Positions 1-11,842 are shown, numbered from the stretch's first letter. The stretch is DNA of 64,000 nucleotides from Cymbidium sinense (GCA_021442155.1 CM038221.1:45455648-45519647), one strand, 5' to 3'. Program-made: numbers and translations. The notes: a model not told the origin generated them from the sequence alone.

Positions 1-330
1 GACAAATCCAATGAGCCCTTACTTGTAATTTTTATTAAGTATTTTATTTTCTATGAATTTTTGAAGTATTAGGTAATTTTAGTAATTTTTAAATGCCAAA
101 AACCTTAATTTCTTACTTAACCTAGTCAATGTCGGTGACTAGACCATATTCCATGTGTCTGCATAATTGGGTCTGCGGTTCACATGTACGGCATGGCGAT
201 CTGATTGGGCGCACAAATGGCGAGAAAAGCCATGGTTTGATCGGGCCGTCCGATTAGATTAAAGATGATCAAACCGGTGATCTAAGGGCTGAAATCAAGT
301 GCATCTAATATTTAATCGCAGTCGTCCATT

Positions 331-340
331 CCTATTTAAG
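331..340 (+). promoter_or_regulatory. TATA-like element of LTR D
   Basis: The sequence CCTATTTAAG is followed about 30 bases later by a pyrimidine-rich stretch (around 358-375), as expected of a plant RNA polymerase II core promoter inside an LTR. No transcript evidence can be drawn from sequence alone. Confidence 0.35.
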
Positions 341-969
341 GGAGATCGACAACTGCCAGATTTCTCCCTCCCAAGGAACAAAACTAACACCTATAAATGG
401 TAAACCGAATGGGAGGGTCTGTTCGGACTTGATTTTCCAACAATTCTCTCAGAAAACTTCCCAAATTAGCATTAGGACCGTGTGAAATGAAAAGTGCAGT
501 AGGTATCTATGAAAATTTCCTAAACTTGTACAATCACCATCACAAATGGAAGCTCCTATACGATTTTTTGAAAACTTCCTCGGGATGGTTTAGCGTTGTG
601 TTGACCAACACTCTTAGGTGTGAGATGAAGCTTTGTGATGAACCTAGACTCTTGCGTCCACTTGGAATGTTGTATCTACTAATAGTCGTCACCTTCTCTC
701 CAAAAATCACTTGATTTTGGTGTTCTTCAGCTCAAGGGAAGTGTGGAAAGGGTGATCGTTGCTCAGAGGAGCTCTTATAGTGTGGCTAGTGCAAAATAAT
801 GTGCTTTGGGGGCCTCTTTTTCTCCTTTAAAAGAGGTGGCCGAAAATCTCATTAAGATGATGGGATGTGGGCAATCCTAGCTCACTTAGAGCGGACTAAA
901 AGACTAAGTAAAACCCCATTTTGTTTGTTTAATGGCAAAATTAATAGGAGAGTGGACTTTGTCATACAT

Positions 970-2960
970 GGGTGGAATCCTATGTGGGGAGAGGATCCAT
1001 AAGATATTTGCTTGTATTTGGTTCCAAATGGATTTGGGATGATTTTGGGCTGATCCCAAGTGAGTTTGGGTTAGGTTTGATCAGCTCCCAAGATGTCATG
1101 GGCTGGTTTCAAATTATTTGGCTCAAATTGGGTCATTTGGGTCACATTGGGTCATGTTGGGTTAGCATGATCAATTGGTCAAATTGGATCAAACCAAGGT
1201 TTAGGTTAGGTTCAAATGATGATTTGAAGTATTTTAATTCAATTGATTTCAATCAATTTGGCCTAGGTTTGATTTTGGCTTATTTGGATTCATATAGGTC
1301 AAATGGGTTAAGTTGATCAATTTGGCCAAATTGGCTTGGGTTGGGTGTTGGTTCAATTTCAATTGGTTAATTAAAAATTATTGTAGGCTTTGGTTTGAAT
1401 CAATTTAGATTTAATTTAGATTTTGGTCAATTTGGACTAAGTGGGTCAATTGGGCTAGGTTGGGTCCAATTGATCAAATTGAATCTTTGGTCAAGTTTAA
1501 CAATGAATTTAGAATGAACTTGAACCATTTGTTGCAATCAATTTGGGTTGGATAATGATTTGACCCATTTTAGCCTTTTAGGTCAATTTGGGTCAACTTT
1601 GGTCAAATGGACAATTGGGTTTGGTTTGGCTCAATTGATGGTCATGTCATGTTCAATCATTGATTATGAGCTGGTGTGAATCAATGGTTTCAATCAATTT
1701 GGTATAGGATAGGTTTGGCTAGTTTGGGTTTCATATGGGCTAAGGGTTGACTTAGTCAAATGACCAAGTTGACTTGGTTTGACCTAATTCAAGGCAATTG
1801 ATCATCCTAGGGTGATCAATGATCATAATATGATGTTTGGATGGGCTTGGTTCAACCAAATTTTGGTTGGATTAGAACTTTGGTTCATATGGGTTCTTTA
1901 GGCCACTTTGGGTCAAGTGAACTTAAATGGGTCAATTGGCTTGGTTTTGGTTTGATTAAGGTTTAGTTAATTTATATATGAGTTTGGATTGAAATATAAA
2001 TTCAATTGCAATCAATTTGGGCTATGATAGGTTTTGGTTCATTTAAAATTCTAAGTCAAAAGGGCTAAGTTGGGCTTGAATTGGGTTGATTTCAATTTGG
2101 CTAGATGATTGTAGGTTTCATTTCTATTTGAATAGATGATTGAATGAATGATTAATTCAAGAGAAAATCCATTAATTTTGGCTTGATTTAGGTGAGTTTT
2201 GGTTAAGTCCAAGGAATTGGCTTAAAAGGTTTAAATTGGGTTTTGATTTGATTTTGGATTATGATTTGGCTATTTGGATTTATATTTTATTTATATTTAT
2301 GAATATAAATGAAGATATAAATGACTTATGAAAAATCACTTGAGTTTGTAGTGATTTGAAAACAAATTTGACCAAGCTCATGGAGGTAGGTCAAAAAGGG
2401 TTTAAAAGGAAATTAATTTAATTTGATTTAGTTTTGGTAATTGGAATGTGTGTTTCATTTATATTTGTGAATATAAATGAAGAATAATTGATTTATAAAG
2501 AAATCAATTGATTTTAGGTTGATTTGGGTTAAGATTTGGTTAAGCTTATGAGAGTGAATCATATGGCTCAGGAAGGATTTTGAAACTTGGATTTTATTTT
2601 GGGTTTCAATTATTTGGAGTTGGGTTTGTACTTGAATTTAATATATGATGGAAGGATTAAATTGATCTTGTAGAAAATCAATTGAATTTGGATTGATTTG
2701 AATTTGGTTAAGGCTAAGTCCATAAGATAAAATCATAGGGCTTAGGAAGGATTTTGAGCTTGGATTTGATTATGGGATTGATTGTAAATTTTGGAATTTT
2801 GATTTGGGATTTGAATTTGGATTTGGTATATGATGGAGGAATTGAATTGGTCTTGGAGAAAATCAATTGAATTAAATTGAATTGGACTTGGCTAAGAGTA
2901 AATCCATGGAATTCAATCATAAGGCTTATGTAAGAGTTTGGGAATTTCATTATGGGCAAT
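970..2960. repeat. Strand-biased TTGG / GGTCAA low-complexity tract
   Basis: About 2 kb is built from degenerate words such as TTGGGTCAA, TCAATTTGG and GGTTTGATT, with the plus strand rich in T and G and poor in C. Spacing between words is irregular, so this is not a clean satellite. The left part is open in one frame (972-1316) only because stop codons are rare in this word set. I read it as non-coding simple-like sequence within or next to LTR D. Confidence 0.7.
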
Positions 2961-3229
2961 CATTTGGTTTGAAATTTGGATTTGGATTTAGTATTTGAAT
3001 ATAATTTGAGGTTTGGTTTGAGAAGGTAAATATTGATTAAATTTAGATATATAATGGGCAAGTCTCCCTAAATCTCTAAGGCATAACTCACTCCTATGAC
3101 TAAACCTTCTAAGTCTCAGGCTTAGTGTTCACCTAATCACTAGAAGTATCTTAAGATTAAGGAACTCTTAGTATCTATAAGAGTCCTAGATCTATGATGA
3201 GGAGGTTGAGAACTCACTTCAAAAGTAAG

Positions 3230-3733
3230 GTCAATATGTGGACTTAAACTTGTCTCCTTAGATAAGCACCACCCCAGGTCTACAAGATTTTCTTGGATGA
3301 CACAACTCATGGATGCTGACAAGGATCCTTTGATCAGGTTGGGTTGACTATCTCCTCTAACTAAATATACTAAGGACCACGACAACCCGGGATGACGGAA
3401 CCATAAGATCTTGATCGGGCTCATCATCATTCCTCCAACCATCCGCTTCAAGTTAAAGGATGATGAATTTCATAAATCTAAATTCCAAAACTCAACATGT
3501 TGCTACTATACTCTATGCATTTAGCAATCTAACAATTAGCCTTAATTGAAAGTTCTCTCTCGACTCGAGAGGGTACTATAGGTGCTTGCTTTATACCTGG
3601 AACAGATCTAAAGTCCTCACAAAATGAGGGTGAAATCTCGGGTAGTGTCTTATCTACTATTGCCTTCGAAAATTTGACGAAATTAAATCCTAATCTCTTC
3701 ATCGAGAAGTTGGTGGCCAATTTTTGGAGCCCA
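3230..3733 (+). mobile_element. LTR 3' end (R/U5-like), family of elements A and B
   Basis: This 500-bp stretch aligns by eye with 54090-54605 in the same orientation and with 8943-9470 and 24491-24960 in reverse. Shared landmarks include the 'ggatcctttgatc' block, the 'gatgatggaacc...agatct' block, the 'catgctgctactatat' block and the terminal GAGCCCA. The LTR ends at 3733 with CA. The sequence just downstream (catggtgaac...) is not a primer binding site, so this is a solo or 3' LTR rather than the 5' LTR of a complete element. Confidence 0.78.
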
Positions 3734-5308
3734 CATGGTGAACTTCTTAAAATGTCATGATTAACATGCTCAGATCCTCATACATTTTGGGCTATGAGTT
3801 TAGCTCAAATATCACTAAAAAGTTTAATTAAATTTTAACTTAAATTAAAGATGATAATCTAACTAATGAGTCAAATCTAGCTCTAAATAAATTGTAATTG
3901 AGTTGAACAATTGACTAGTTTAAGTTCTAATAAAATATGATAAATTTGTATGTGTATGCATGTTGTAGCGAATGGCATCATGAACCAATTGATTGAAAAA
4001 CATGCAATTTTGATAAGAGATAATCAAGATATTATCAATTCACTGATTTTATTACACTCAACCAAGAGTTTGTTAGCAATCAACTTTGGTTGATCAATAA
4101 GAAAGTGGGCATGCTATTTATAGTATATCTTTAGCTTTAAATATGTGGTTGGGATACCTATCGACTTCACAATTCCACCATAAATTAATATATAATATGT
4201 AAGCTGCGAACTCGTACATACAACTATGTCCATGCAAGCTTGCGTATGACTTCTCTTTGCATGCTGTTGAGCACACATTAACAGTCTCTACAAAACTAAG
4301 GCCTCAGTAAGGTTAGGCTTCTTGTTTTCCTACTTTTTATTCCTTGTCTTCTCAAGGCCTCCTTAACGACATTTGTATCTACATCACTGTTATTATCAAT
4401 AGATGGCTTAACTTTATTTTTCTGAGCCTTTGATAGTGATTGACATTTTCTCCAAATCTCCAATAAACGAATACTCTATAAACAATTGTGCTCATTTTTT
4501 TTTCTAAAATAATTATAAATATTTTGTATGACATTTGACTTCCATTCTTGGGAGCCATCAGCACAATCGTACTCAATTTGGCTTCTTTGTTTTTCAACTT
4601 CTTATGTCTCGCAGAGCTTAAGGTTTCAAAAGCATCTTTTCGTTATTTTATATTAAATGTAGTTGTTGTTTCTCTCTGGCATAAGGACGCCTGGAAATAG
4701 TATATAACAATTGATGTATTACAACCTGTTTACAATGAAAGTATTTGTTTAGTGATTTGCTTTGAAGCTAAATATTTTATTGAAGTTATCTCTTTGGAAA
4801 CATTGTTCTCTAGTATCCGAATACTTGTTATAAGATACAAATTTGCAGTGAATTTAAGAATGAGGATTAAAGTTTTTTTTTTTTTTTTTTTGAAAGCAAC
4901 TTCGTCACTTAAACAAAATATTTAAACCACTTAAAACAGGATGCCTGTTCCTCATAGCTTAAAAGTTAGAACTGTGGCATCTTTAGTGAATTGTTCTTGA
5001 TATAATACAACGACAAAACCAGATGCTTTATTCCTCTACCTTAATGTGATATAAATTGCTCAAGAGGCAAATCTTATATACATGCTTGTTTTTTTGTCAG
5101 AATTTTTCTTAAAACTTTTAAATGTGAGTGCTTGCTAGCAACTCTCAGAATAGGATTTTTAAGAAGAAAGAAGATTTTGTTTTCCAACTGAGAATCGCAT
5201 ACCAGTTTATATTTTGAATTCCTTCGCTTAAAAGTTAAAACTTAGGCACCTGTTTTAAGGGCCTTGTCTATTGTACTTAATTTTTTCCTTGGGGTCTTAT
5301 CACTTCAA

Positions 5309-5342
<34 letters not shown>

Positions 5343-6159
5343 ATCAAGGATAAAATATGTTCTTAAAATTGAGTGGAGTTCGTCGAATCCTATAAAGGCT
5401 TATTTCGTTGCTTGTTGATGTAAGATATATATTAATTATTATTTATTGAGTGTGAAATCGAAATTTTTATTTTGAAGGATGTTTTGAGAAGGTTTTCTGG
5501 AATTTAAATAAATGTTTTCAATAAAAAGATGAATTTAATAAATTTTAACATTTTTATAATTTTTCAATTGTAACTTAAAGTAATCAAATGTGCTCTTAGA
5601 AGCAAAACAACATTATTTTATCTAAATAGCACATCATTATGATGAAACAGGACCTCCTACAGTTTTAACCCTCCTCAACAAATTTTAAATTCCATAATCG
5701 AATTAAAAATTCTTTTTTGAATTAATCTATTTGTGCTTTAAATTCTGCTATCTCTTGCAATTTTATAATGGAATATTCATAGCAGTACATGTAGTTATGT
5801 TTGTTCTTTAAATTATTTTCGTTAGCAAGCTATTATAATCAAATGATAAAAACGTTTTGAACGGGCATGATTATTTAATTTCACTCCGATTTTGTTTTCT
5901 GAAAGCCTCCCCTCCGAAGAAAAATAACAAGCAAGAATATTTTCATAATTTGAATTATTACAAGCAAGAATATTTGAAAGAATATTTCAAAAAAAAAATT
6001 CAGTTCTCACTGCATCATAGAAAGAATATTTTCATGATTTAAATTAGTGATTTGCTCTGTAACTAAAGACAAAATAAAGAGGCCTATCGAAGTCCGAAAA
6101 AGAAAAATTAAAGACATTTATGTGAATTTAATCGTAAACTTACACATACAATATATGTG
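3734..6159. other. Intergenic, no recognisable gene
   Basis: The sequence is AT-rich with T-runs (for example around 4874-4891) and a (AT)14 run at 5311-5338. Short open frames here have no recognisable domains and no gene-like codon bias. I see nothing further to annotate. Confidence 0.6.
5311..5338. repeat. (AT)14 microsatellite
   Basis: Uninterrupted AT dinucleotide run of 28 bases. Confidence 0.97.
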
Positions 6160-6218
6160 CAAAGACTTGAACTCAAGACCTCTTAGTTGAAAGCTAAAAT
6201 CCTCAACCAATAGACTAA
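6160..6218 (-). repeat. tRNA-like repeat (SINE or tRNA pseudogene), copy 1
   Basis: On the minus strand the segment has an A-box-like TAGTCTATTGG (6207-6217), an anticodon arm with stem TTTAG/CTAAG and seven-base loop CTTTCAA (anticodon position TTC), and a B-box-like GAGTTCAAGTC (6164-6174), in tRNA order and spacing. It matches copy 2 at 41331-41400, including flanking 'gtgcaaagactt'. The acceptor stem is not convincing, so a tRNA-derived SINE or tRNA relic is more likely than a working tRNA. A MITE begins immediately at its 5' side. Confidence 0.55.
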
Positions 6219-6400
6219 TGCTTCGTTTGGGAGGGCTTTTTTAGTGCGTTTTGCTTTTGAGAGCGTGAAATTTTAATTTTGATATCTGTTTGAATAGTTA
6301 AAACTGTTTTTACTCCATTCTGAAATTTCAAAAAAGAAAAGACAAATACTTTTCAAAATACTTTAAACCAATTTTTTGTATCCAAAAGCCAAATAAACGC
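6219..6400. mobile_element. MITE related to the 12256 element
   Basis: The left end GCTTCGTTTGGGAGGGC and the next 60 bases match the left half of the MITE at 12256-12479 (for example 'agtgcgttttgcttttgagagc'-type sequence in both). The right end is a decayed terminal inverted repeat (CCAAATAAACGC). The target duplication is not clear. It abuts the tRNA-like repeat at 6160-6218. Confidence 0.6.
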
Positions 6401-6929
6401 AAGAAGATGCTTTGCACAAATCTAAAAAATTTCCATAGAACAAATAAACGGTGGCATTTACAACAAAAAAGTGCATAAAAAGTGACCTCTCATTAAATAA
6501 ATAAAAATATGGTGTTCCCACGACAACATATTTGTTTAGCATTAATTCATAACGAATTAATTTTATTGCAACGGTCTTTTTTTTCTTAATTGTTGGTGAA
6601 GGGATTTGGATCCGCTATAGTAGCCATACTAATTGTTCAAATTAGAAATCTTAAGCTATTCAATCCACTTTAAATGCCTAAAAGTTAGTTTCGAATGAAA
6701 TAATCCCCAAAACAGAATAGCTTCTTATATAATGTAGTGCTTCGAATTCAAATCTTTATTCAATCCTAACTTAGATTCACGCAAGTGCATGAACGTTCGC
6801 ACATGCTTGAACCGATTAGAATTTCATGACGAGAGGGCATCGACGAGAACAAATCGTAGATTCCACAATGGGAGCTTGTACAGATCATTGCTGCGAGGGG
6901 CGACAAGTGAAGAGTATTAAGAGTTTGCG

Positions 6930-7170
6930 GCAAGAGTTCACTGAGGGCATCAATGGCAACAATGCCATATGAAGGAGAAATGCATTTCATGATCCGAGCT
7001 CATTGCGGGCATCAATGACAGTGATAGTGTGTGAATGAGAAGAGGATTTCGTGGAGGTAGGTCGCTGAGGGCATTGACAGGGACAAGGAGAATAGGTTTT
7101 GGTCTGAGAGCTCACCGACGGCATTGACTGAAGTGACACTATGAGAAGGAGAAGAGACATTAATTTGAAG
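6930..7170. repeat. Degenerate tandem repeat of about 62 bp
   Basis: Four units start with variants of GAGTTCACTGAGGGCATCAA at about 6934, 6996, 7059 and 7108 (spacings 62, 63 and 49). Unit bodies are purine-rich (aggagaagagg). The minus strand is open here (6766-6990 and 6987-7196), but the peptides show no domain. I regard it as a repeat rather than a gene. Confidence 0.55.
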
Positions 7171-7464
7171 CTTGGCTTCATCCTTGATCGAATCAATTTT
7201 GAAACAATGTTTAAATTTGAATCAGTTTAAATTAATCTTATTTGCAATTGACTCCAATAATTAAACAATAACGGTATGTAAGAGAGGGTTGTTTCACCTA
7301 AAATGATCTTTTAGGCATATTTCTTGAAGAAAATAAATAACGTGTATATTTTTTTTTTTTCAATTTTGAGTATTATTAGACAAAAAAATCAAATTTATCA
7401 TTAAAAATCCACAAATTAAAATAATTAAATATTCAGAATTGATAATTTCACTTACAATTACTAA

Positions 7465-7639
7465 GAGCCTGTTTGGATCAATTTCATCTTATGCTTTTTT
7501 TCTTTTATTTTTATGTTATTTTTAAAATATATTTATTTGATATATTTTTAAAAAAAATTTTATTTTTTGTTCATAGTATTTTCAAAAACACTCGAAATAA
7601 TTATAGATATTTTGAATTTTTTTTTAAAAACATATATTA

Positions 7640-7720
<81 letters not shown>

Positions 7721-7768
7721 ATATAAATATATAAATTTTTTTAAAATAAAAATGATCCCAAACTCCCC
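7465..7768. mobile_element. MITE, TAA-flanked, carrying a long (AT)n
   Basis: The left end GAGCCTGTTTGGATCA and the right end TGATCCCAAACTCCCC form imperfect terminal inverted repeats. They are flanked on both sides by TAA (7462-7464 and 7769-7771), the 3-bp target duplication typical of Tourist-like (PIF/Harbinger) MITEs. The interior is A/T-rich and contains a 76-bp AT run. A related copy lies at 44183-44425. Confidence 0.68.
7643..7718. repeat. (AT)38 microsatellite
   Basis: An unbroken AT dinucleotide run of 76 bases inside the MITE at 7465-7768. It is likely polymorphic between individuals. Confidence 0.97.
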
Positions 7769-7771
7769 TAA

Positions 7772-8712
7772 ATAATTGTTGATAATTTAATAGGAATCAT
7801 TTAATATTTAATATATTATAAATTAATTTTAATAAGAAATTAATAACTAAAAGTGGTGACATTGCTAAATCTTCTATTTTTTAATGATTTTAATCAATGA
7901 CTTACGATACAAATTTGACATTAGTTCTGTTAAAACAACAATGATTTAATTTCGCCTGTCACAACATAACACAGCAACACATTGTTATCAAATGAAATAT
8001 AAATAGTTATGCTGATTAATAACTTTGAGAAAACGAGAGAAAGGTAAGCTAATGTAAAGCTTGCAACAAAGCTAAGACTGTTCTTTTTTAAAAAAAAACA
8101 TTAAAAAAAGGAAAATTCGACTCTTTGTGGTTTATAATAGGAGAAATTAGAAAAGTATATCCGTTATTTATTTTTTGAAGCCTGCCATGAGAACCATTGA
8201 CTCAAATAAATTTTAAATAAAGTTCAAACAATATTTGAACAACTTTCTAGCCAATCATATTCATGTAAAATTCGAATATAGTTTGTAGATTATTTGATAA
8301 TAGTTAGAAGATTGTTCAATCATCATGCCAAAATAATCGAATATATTTTGAAATTGCTCAATCATGATTCGAGGATTTTTTGATTATTGTTCAAAGATCA
8401 TTTGATTATGATTTGAATGTGAATTGTGACACAAGAGATTACATGGTTGGCATGATAAAGCAAATAGAAGTATAATAGTGGATGATATGGAATTAAATAT
8501 AATAGCCATAGCACAAAATAATGCATTTAAAATGATATAATATAACAGATATAATAGAATGCAATTCAATTGTGCAATTTAAGAGTTATAACTCAACATC
8601 TATAATACAATAGATATAAACTTAGAAGCAATATAAGTTGTATTAATTAAACAATTAAAGTATATAAAAAATTAGTTTTGCATCAAAATTGTAAGTACAC
8701 ATATGAATTTAT
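7772..8712. other. Intergenic, no recognisable gene
   Basis: AT-rich. From about 8220 to 8420 it has recurring words such as 'gattgttcaatcat' and 'gatcatttgattatgattcgaa', resembling the word set at 29630-30070. No coding or RNA gene was recognised. Confidence 0.5.
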
Positions 8713-8964
8713 ATTGTTGTGAAATAAATTTATGCATAAAGATTTTTGAAGAAGTATATGTGATCATATGTAACTTCTAAAAGATTTTTTTTTTTTGGGA
8801 ATTTAAGAATTTGTATGGGCTCCGAAAATTCGCCACCATTGTTGTGAAATAAATTTATGCATAAACATTTTGAAGAAGTATATGTGATCATATGTAACTT
8901 CTAAAAGATTTTTTTTTTTTTGGGGGAAATTAAGAATTTGTATGGGCTCCGAAAATTCGCCACC
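8713..8964. repeat. Tandem duplication of about 126 bp across an LTR terminus
   Basis: Copy 1 (8713-8837) and copy 2 (8838-8964) are nearly identical. Differences are a T-run of 12 versus 13 and a few bases next to it. Each copy holds about 103 bp of flanking DNA followed by the first 22 bp of the LTR (TGGGCTCCGAAAATTCGCC...). The duplication therefore copied the junction between element A and its flank, after insertion. Confidence 0.92.
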
Positions 8965-11756
8965 GACCTCTCATATTTGAAGAGTCTGTGATTTAAGTGT
9001 CGGTGTAATTTTCATAAGGCAGATGTAATAGTAGATAAGACACTACCGAGAGATTTCACCCTCATTATGCGAGGACTTTAGATCTAGTTCCAGGTTTCCT
9101 ATAGGCGCAAGTACCTATAGTAAATTACCCCTCTCAATGCTGCGAGAGAACTTTTGATTAAGGTTAGTCGTTATATCGCTAAATGCATAGCGTATAGTAG
9201 CAGTATGTAGAGTTTTTAAATTTTGGGTTTAGAATTTATGAAATTCTTCATCAATTGCTTAAAACGGATGGATGGGGGAATGATGATGTGCACGATCTAT
9301 ATCCCATGGTTCTGTCATCCCAGGCTGTCGTGGTCCTTAGTCTACTTTGTCAAAGGAGGTAGTCGACCCAACATGATCGAAGGATCCTTATAAACAGCCA
9401 TAGGTTGCGTCATCCAAGGAATCCTTGTAGACCTGGAGTGGTGTTTGTCTAAGGAGGCAATCTTAAGTCTGTCTTAGCTGACATAGAGCTTTTTGCTCTA
9501 TCAGGTGTACCCTATGATTCACATCTCAAGGTACAAAATCGTTGGGGATCATATGAGCTACAAATGATTATAATGGTGTCATTTGGCACCCAATGAATGT
9601 AATCTTAATGATCATATGTAAAGCTACCAAAAGCCACACAATCAAAGACACATATGTCCTGGCATGAGAGATAGATTGAGAGTGAATATAAAAATATATT
9701 TGATTTTACATTGGCTCCTTTGTAAGCAAGCGTTTTCTTAATTTGTCACCTTCAACAAACAATTGTGGAATGTGGATTAAGTTAGATTTTGCTTTGAGTT
9801 TTTAAGATATTGAATTTCATTTAACTATTTAGAACTTAGTGATTTGTTCAATTTTGTATTTATATTAATAATTAATTTAGATTAATTTTATTTGAGCTTG
9901 CAAGCACATTTTAATGATAAGTATCCCCTCCAATTGAAATCTTCATTCAACACAGTCATCAATGGGGTGGATGTATTATTTGATCATTTAATTTATTATT
10001 TCAGATCCTGTCGACTCTATTAATTTAATAATAAATGATCAGATCTATTGCCATATGACAGAATTAGCTTCTTAGATATTTTAATTAGTTGAAATTCTTG
10101 TAATATTTGGATTTTTTTTGGTGAACCCTGACGACCAAAAAGAAGCAACCCATAAAAGATCTTGGATATTAAGTTTAAGTTCAAAGATAGTGTGGCCAAT
10201 GCAAGTATTTGGTATTCAGATAATTTTTATTTTTTAAAATTATGATATTAATTTCATATTTTCATTTAATTCTAACTTAACCTGCATAGCCTTTTTAGAT
10301 ATTAAAATTTATATTTTAAATCTCTATGTCCGAGCACATGCATGTATTTATAGCTTAGAAAATTTCACTTAATCAATGAAATTATTGATTTTAAAAATCA
10401 TAATTAGAATAAGAATTTTCTAATTTTGGATTAAAGGAAGATCCTTCATTAGTGCAGAATTTAATTTAGTGTCGCCTTCTGTCTGCTTGTAAAAAAAATT
10501 ACAGATCTGGTGACGTATTTTTCAGCTTTATATTTTCAATTCAAAGTAGTATAAATTTGTTTATGCTTAACTTAATAGCAAAAAATAGAACAGCTATTTA
10601 GCTTATGCATATTGATAAGATTTTACATATTTGCTAATCATCATATTTAATTTTCATTCTCACCAATAGATAAGCTATTATACCTCTTTCAACTTATCTT
10701 ATTAAATATAAGCCTTGTTGCCTAAGTCATGCTTGAATTGCATTTGTATTTGAAAGTTAGTTTTCAAGCTTATTATAAGTCTCGTGTGATTTGATTATAA
10801 ATCCAACTAGATTTTCTCTTAGATTGTTTAAAGTGACACATTGTAAGAATTATATTCATAGTTATTCACTATGTATAAAATTATTTGTGTATCTAACTTA
10901 AACTTTCCCAACACTTTTCAACTAGCTTAGAATTAAGCTATCAAGATTTGTATAAGTTCTCCATATTTAATTGTGTTCAATTGAAATTATGTTTAATTTG
11001 CTTGGAATAAGTTATTATAACTTTAGTGTTTATTATGTGAGCCATTTAATCCATGCTTGCAAGTGAATTATCAAACCTTTTTAATTATTTCAATGCTTGA
11101 ATGTCCATTGAAAGGCCTCATAGGCATTTGGTGAATTTTTAAAATTATTTCAAGCTTGGCTTAGGATTTCTAAGCCATTCAATTTAATTAGTGAGATGAA
11201 TAATTGTATTCAGGCGATCACTAAAGGTTATATTTGTGCTTATTGGTAAGTTGTATAGTTGTGTTTATAAGAAAACTATTAGACTCCCTATAAACACTTG
11301 TTCTCAGTCTGAATGATATTTAATTCTTTTAGCACAAAATATAATATGCCCGAGTGCTTATATGATTTTATTCATATTTTCTTTCGTTGAAAAGCAGACT
11401 TTTAAATTCAACACCAATCATTTGTTATTTCACACAATATTCAATCAAAATCTTTTGGTTTCACTTAACATTAAATGGGGTTGTTCAAATGTCCATTTGA
11501 TTTTATTCATGTAGGTCTTCTTTTCAAATTTAACATTGTGCACTTGTATTTACTTTATGCATTTATAACTTCACCTTTTATCTTGTTATAACCAAAGCTT
11601 TGATTTAAGTCTTTTATTTAATTCTATTTAAGCTCTTTGGTTATTTCTTTTTTTTTTTCTAAGTCCCAAAAATTTGACGAAATTCTAGCAGCATTTCGGT
11701 AGTATTTCGGCATCATCCCCGTGCATGGGGGCTACATCGGAACTATTTTGGCTTAT

Positions 11757-11842
11757 CTGTCACGCCCTGATGAGCGTGACAGTTGGTATTTTGAAGCACC
11801 TCGGCCGAATTTAAATCCCGTTATGCCCTGATGAGCATAACG
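11757..11842 (-). repeat. Paired hairpins 1 and 2 with a conserved CCTGATGA loop
   Basis: Hairpin 1 has a perfect 9-bp stem, CTGTCACGC (11757-11765) with GCGTGACAG (11774-11782), around loop CCTGATGA. Hairpin 2 has a perfect 8-bp stem, CGTTATGC (11819-11826) with GCATAACG (11835-11842), around the same loop. Between them two stem positions change from C-G to T-A on both sides. The structure lies in the LTR upstream of (in element sense, near) the promoter-like motif. Function is unknown. Confidence 0.75.

Larger units (their letters stand above)
1..3229 (+). mobile_element. Probable 5' body of a truncated LTR (LTR D)
   Basis: This stretch lies immediately upstream of a recognisable LTR 3' end (3230-3733) in the same orientation and contains no credible gene. 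A promoter-like TATTTAAG sits near 333, followed by pyrimidine-rich leader-like sequence, which fits a U3/R region. From about 970 to 2960 the sequence turns into a strand-biased TTGG/GGTCAA tract. No LTR start (TGTTGAC in relatives) is visible near position 1, so the left end is probably outside the window. The body does not resemble LTRs A or B, so membership of this stretch in the LTR is inferred from position only. It could instead be unrelated intergenic sequence. Confidence 0.35.

Noticed and set aside
972..1316. 114-codon plus-strand open frame
   Set aside because: It sits in the TTGG/GGTCAA low-complexity tract where stop codons are rare. The peptide has no domain and the tract shows no codon structure.
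11757..11842. Hammerhead ribozyme suggested by repeated CTGATGA
   Set aside because: The CUGAUGA core is present, but no GAAA box, helix III or cleavage triplet lies in the required arrangement. CTGATGA is simply the loop of a hairpin, and it lies on the strand opposite to the element's sense.
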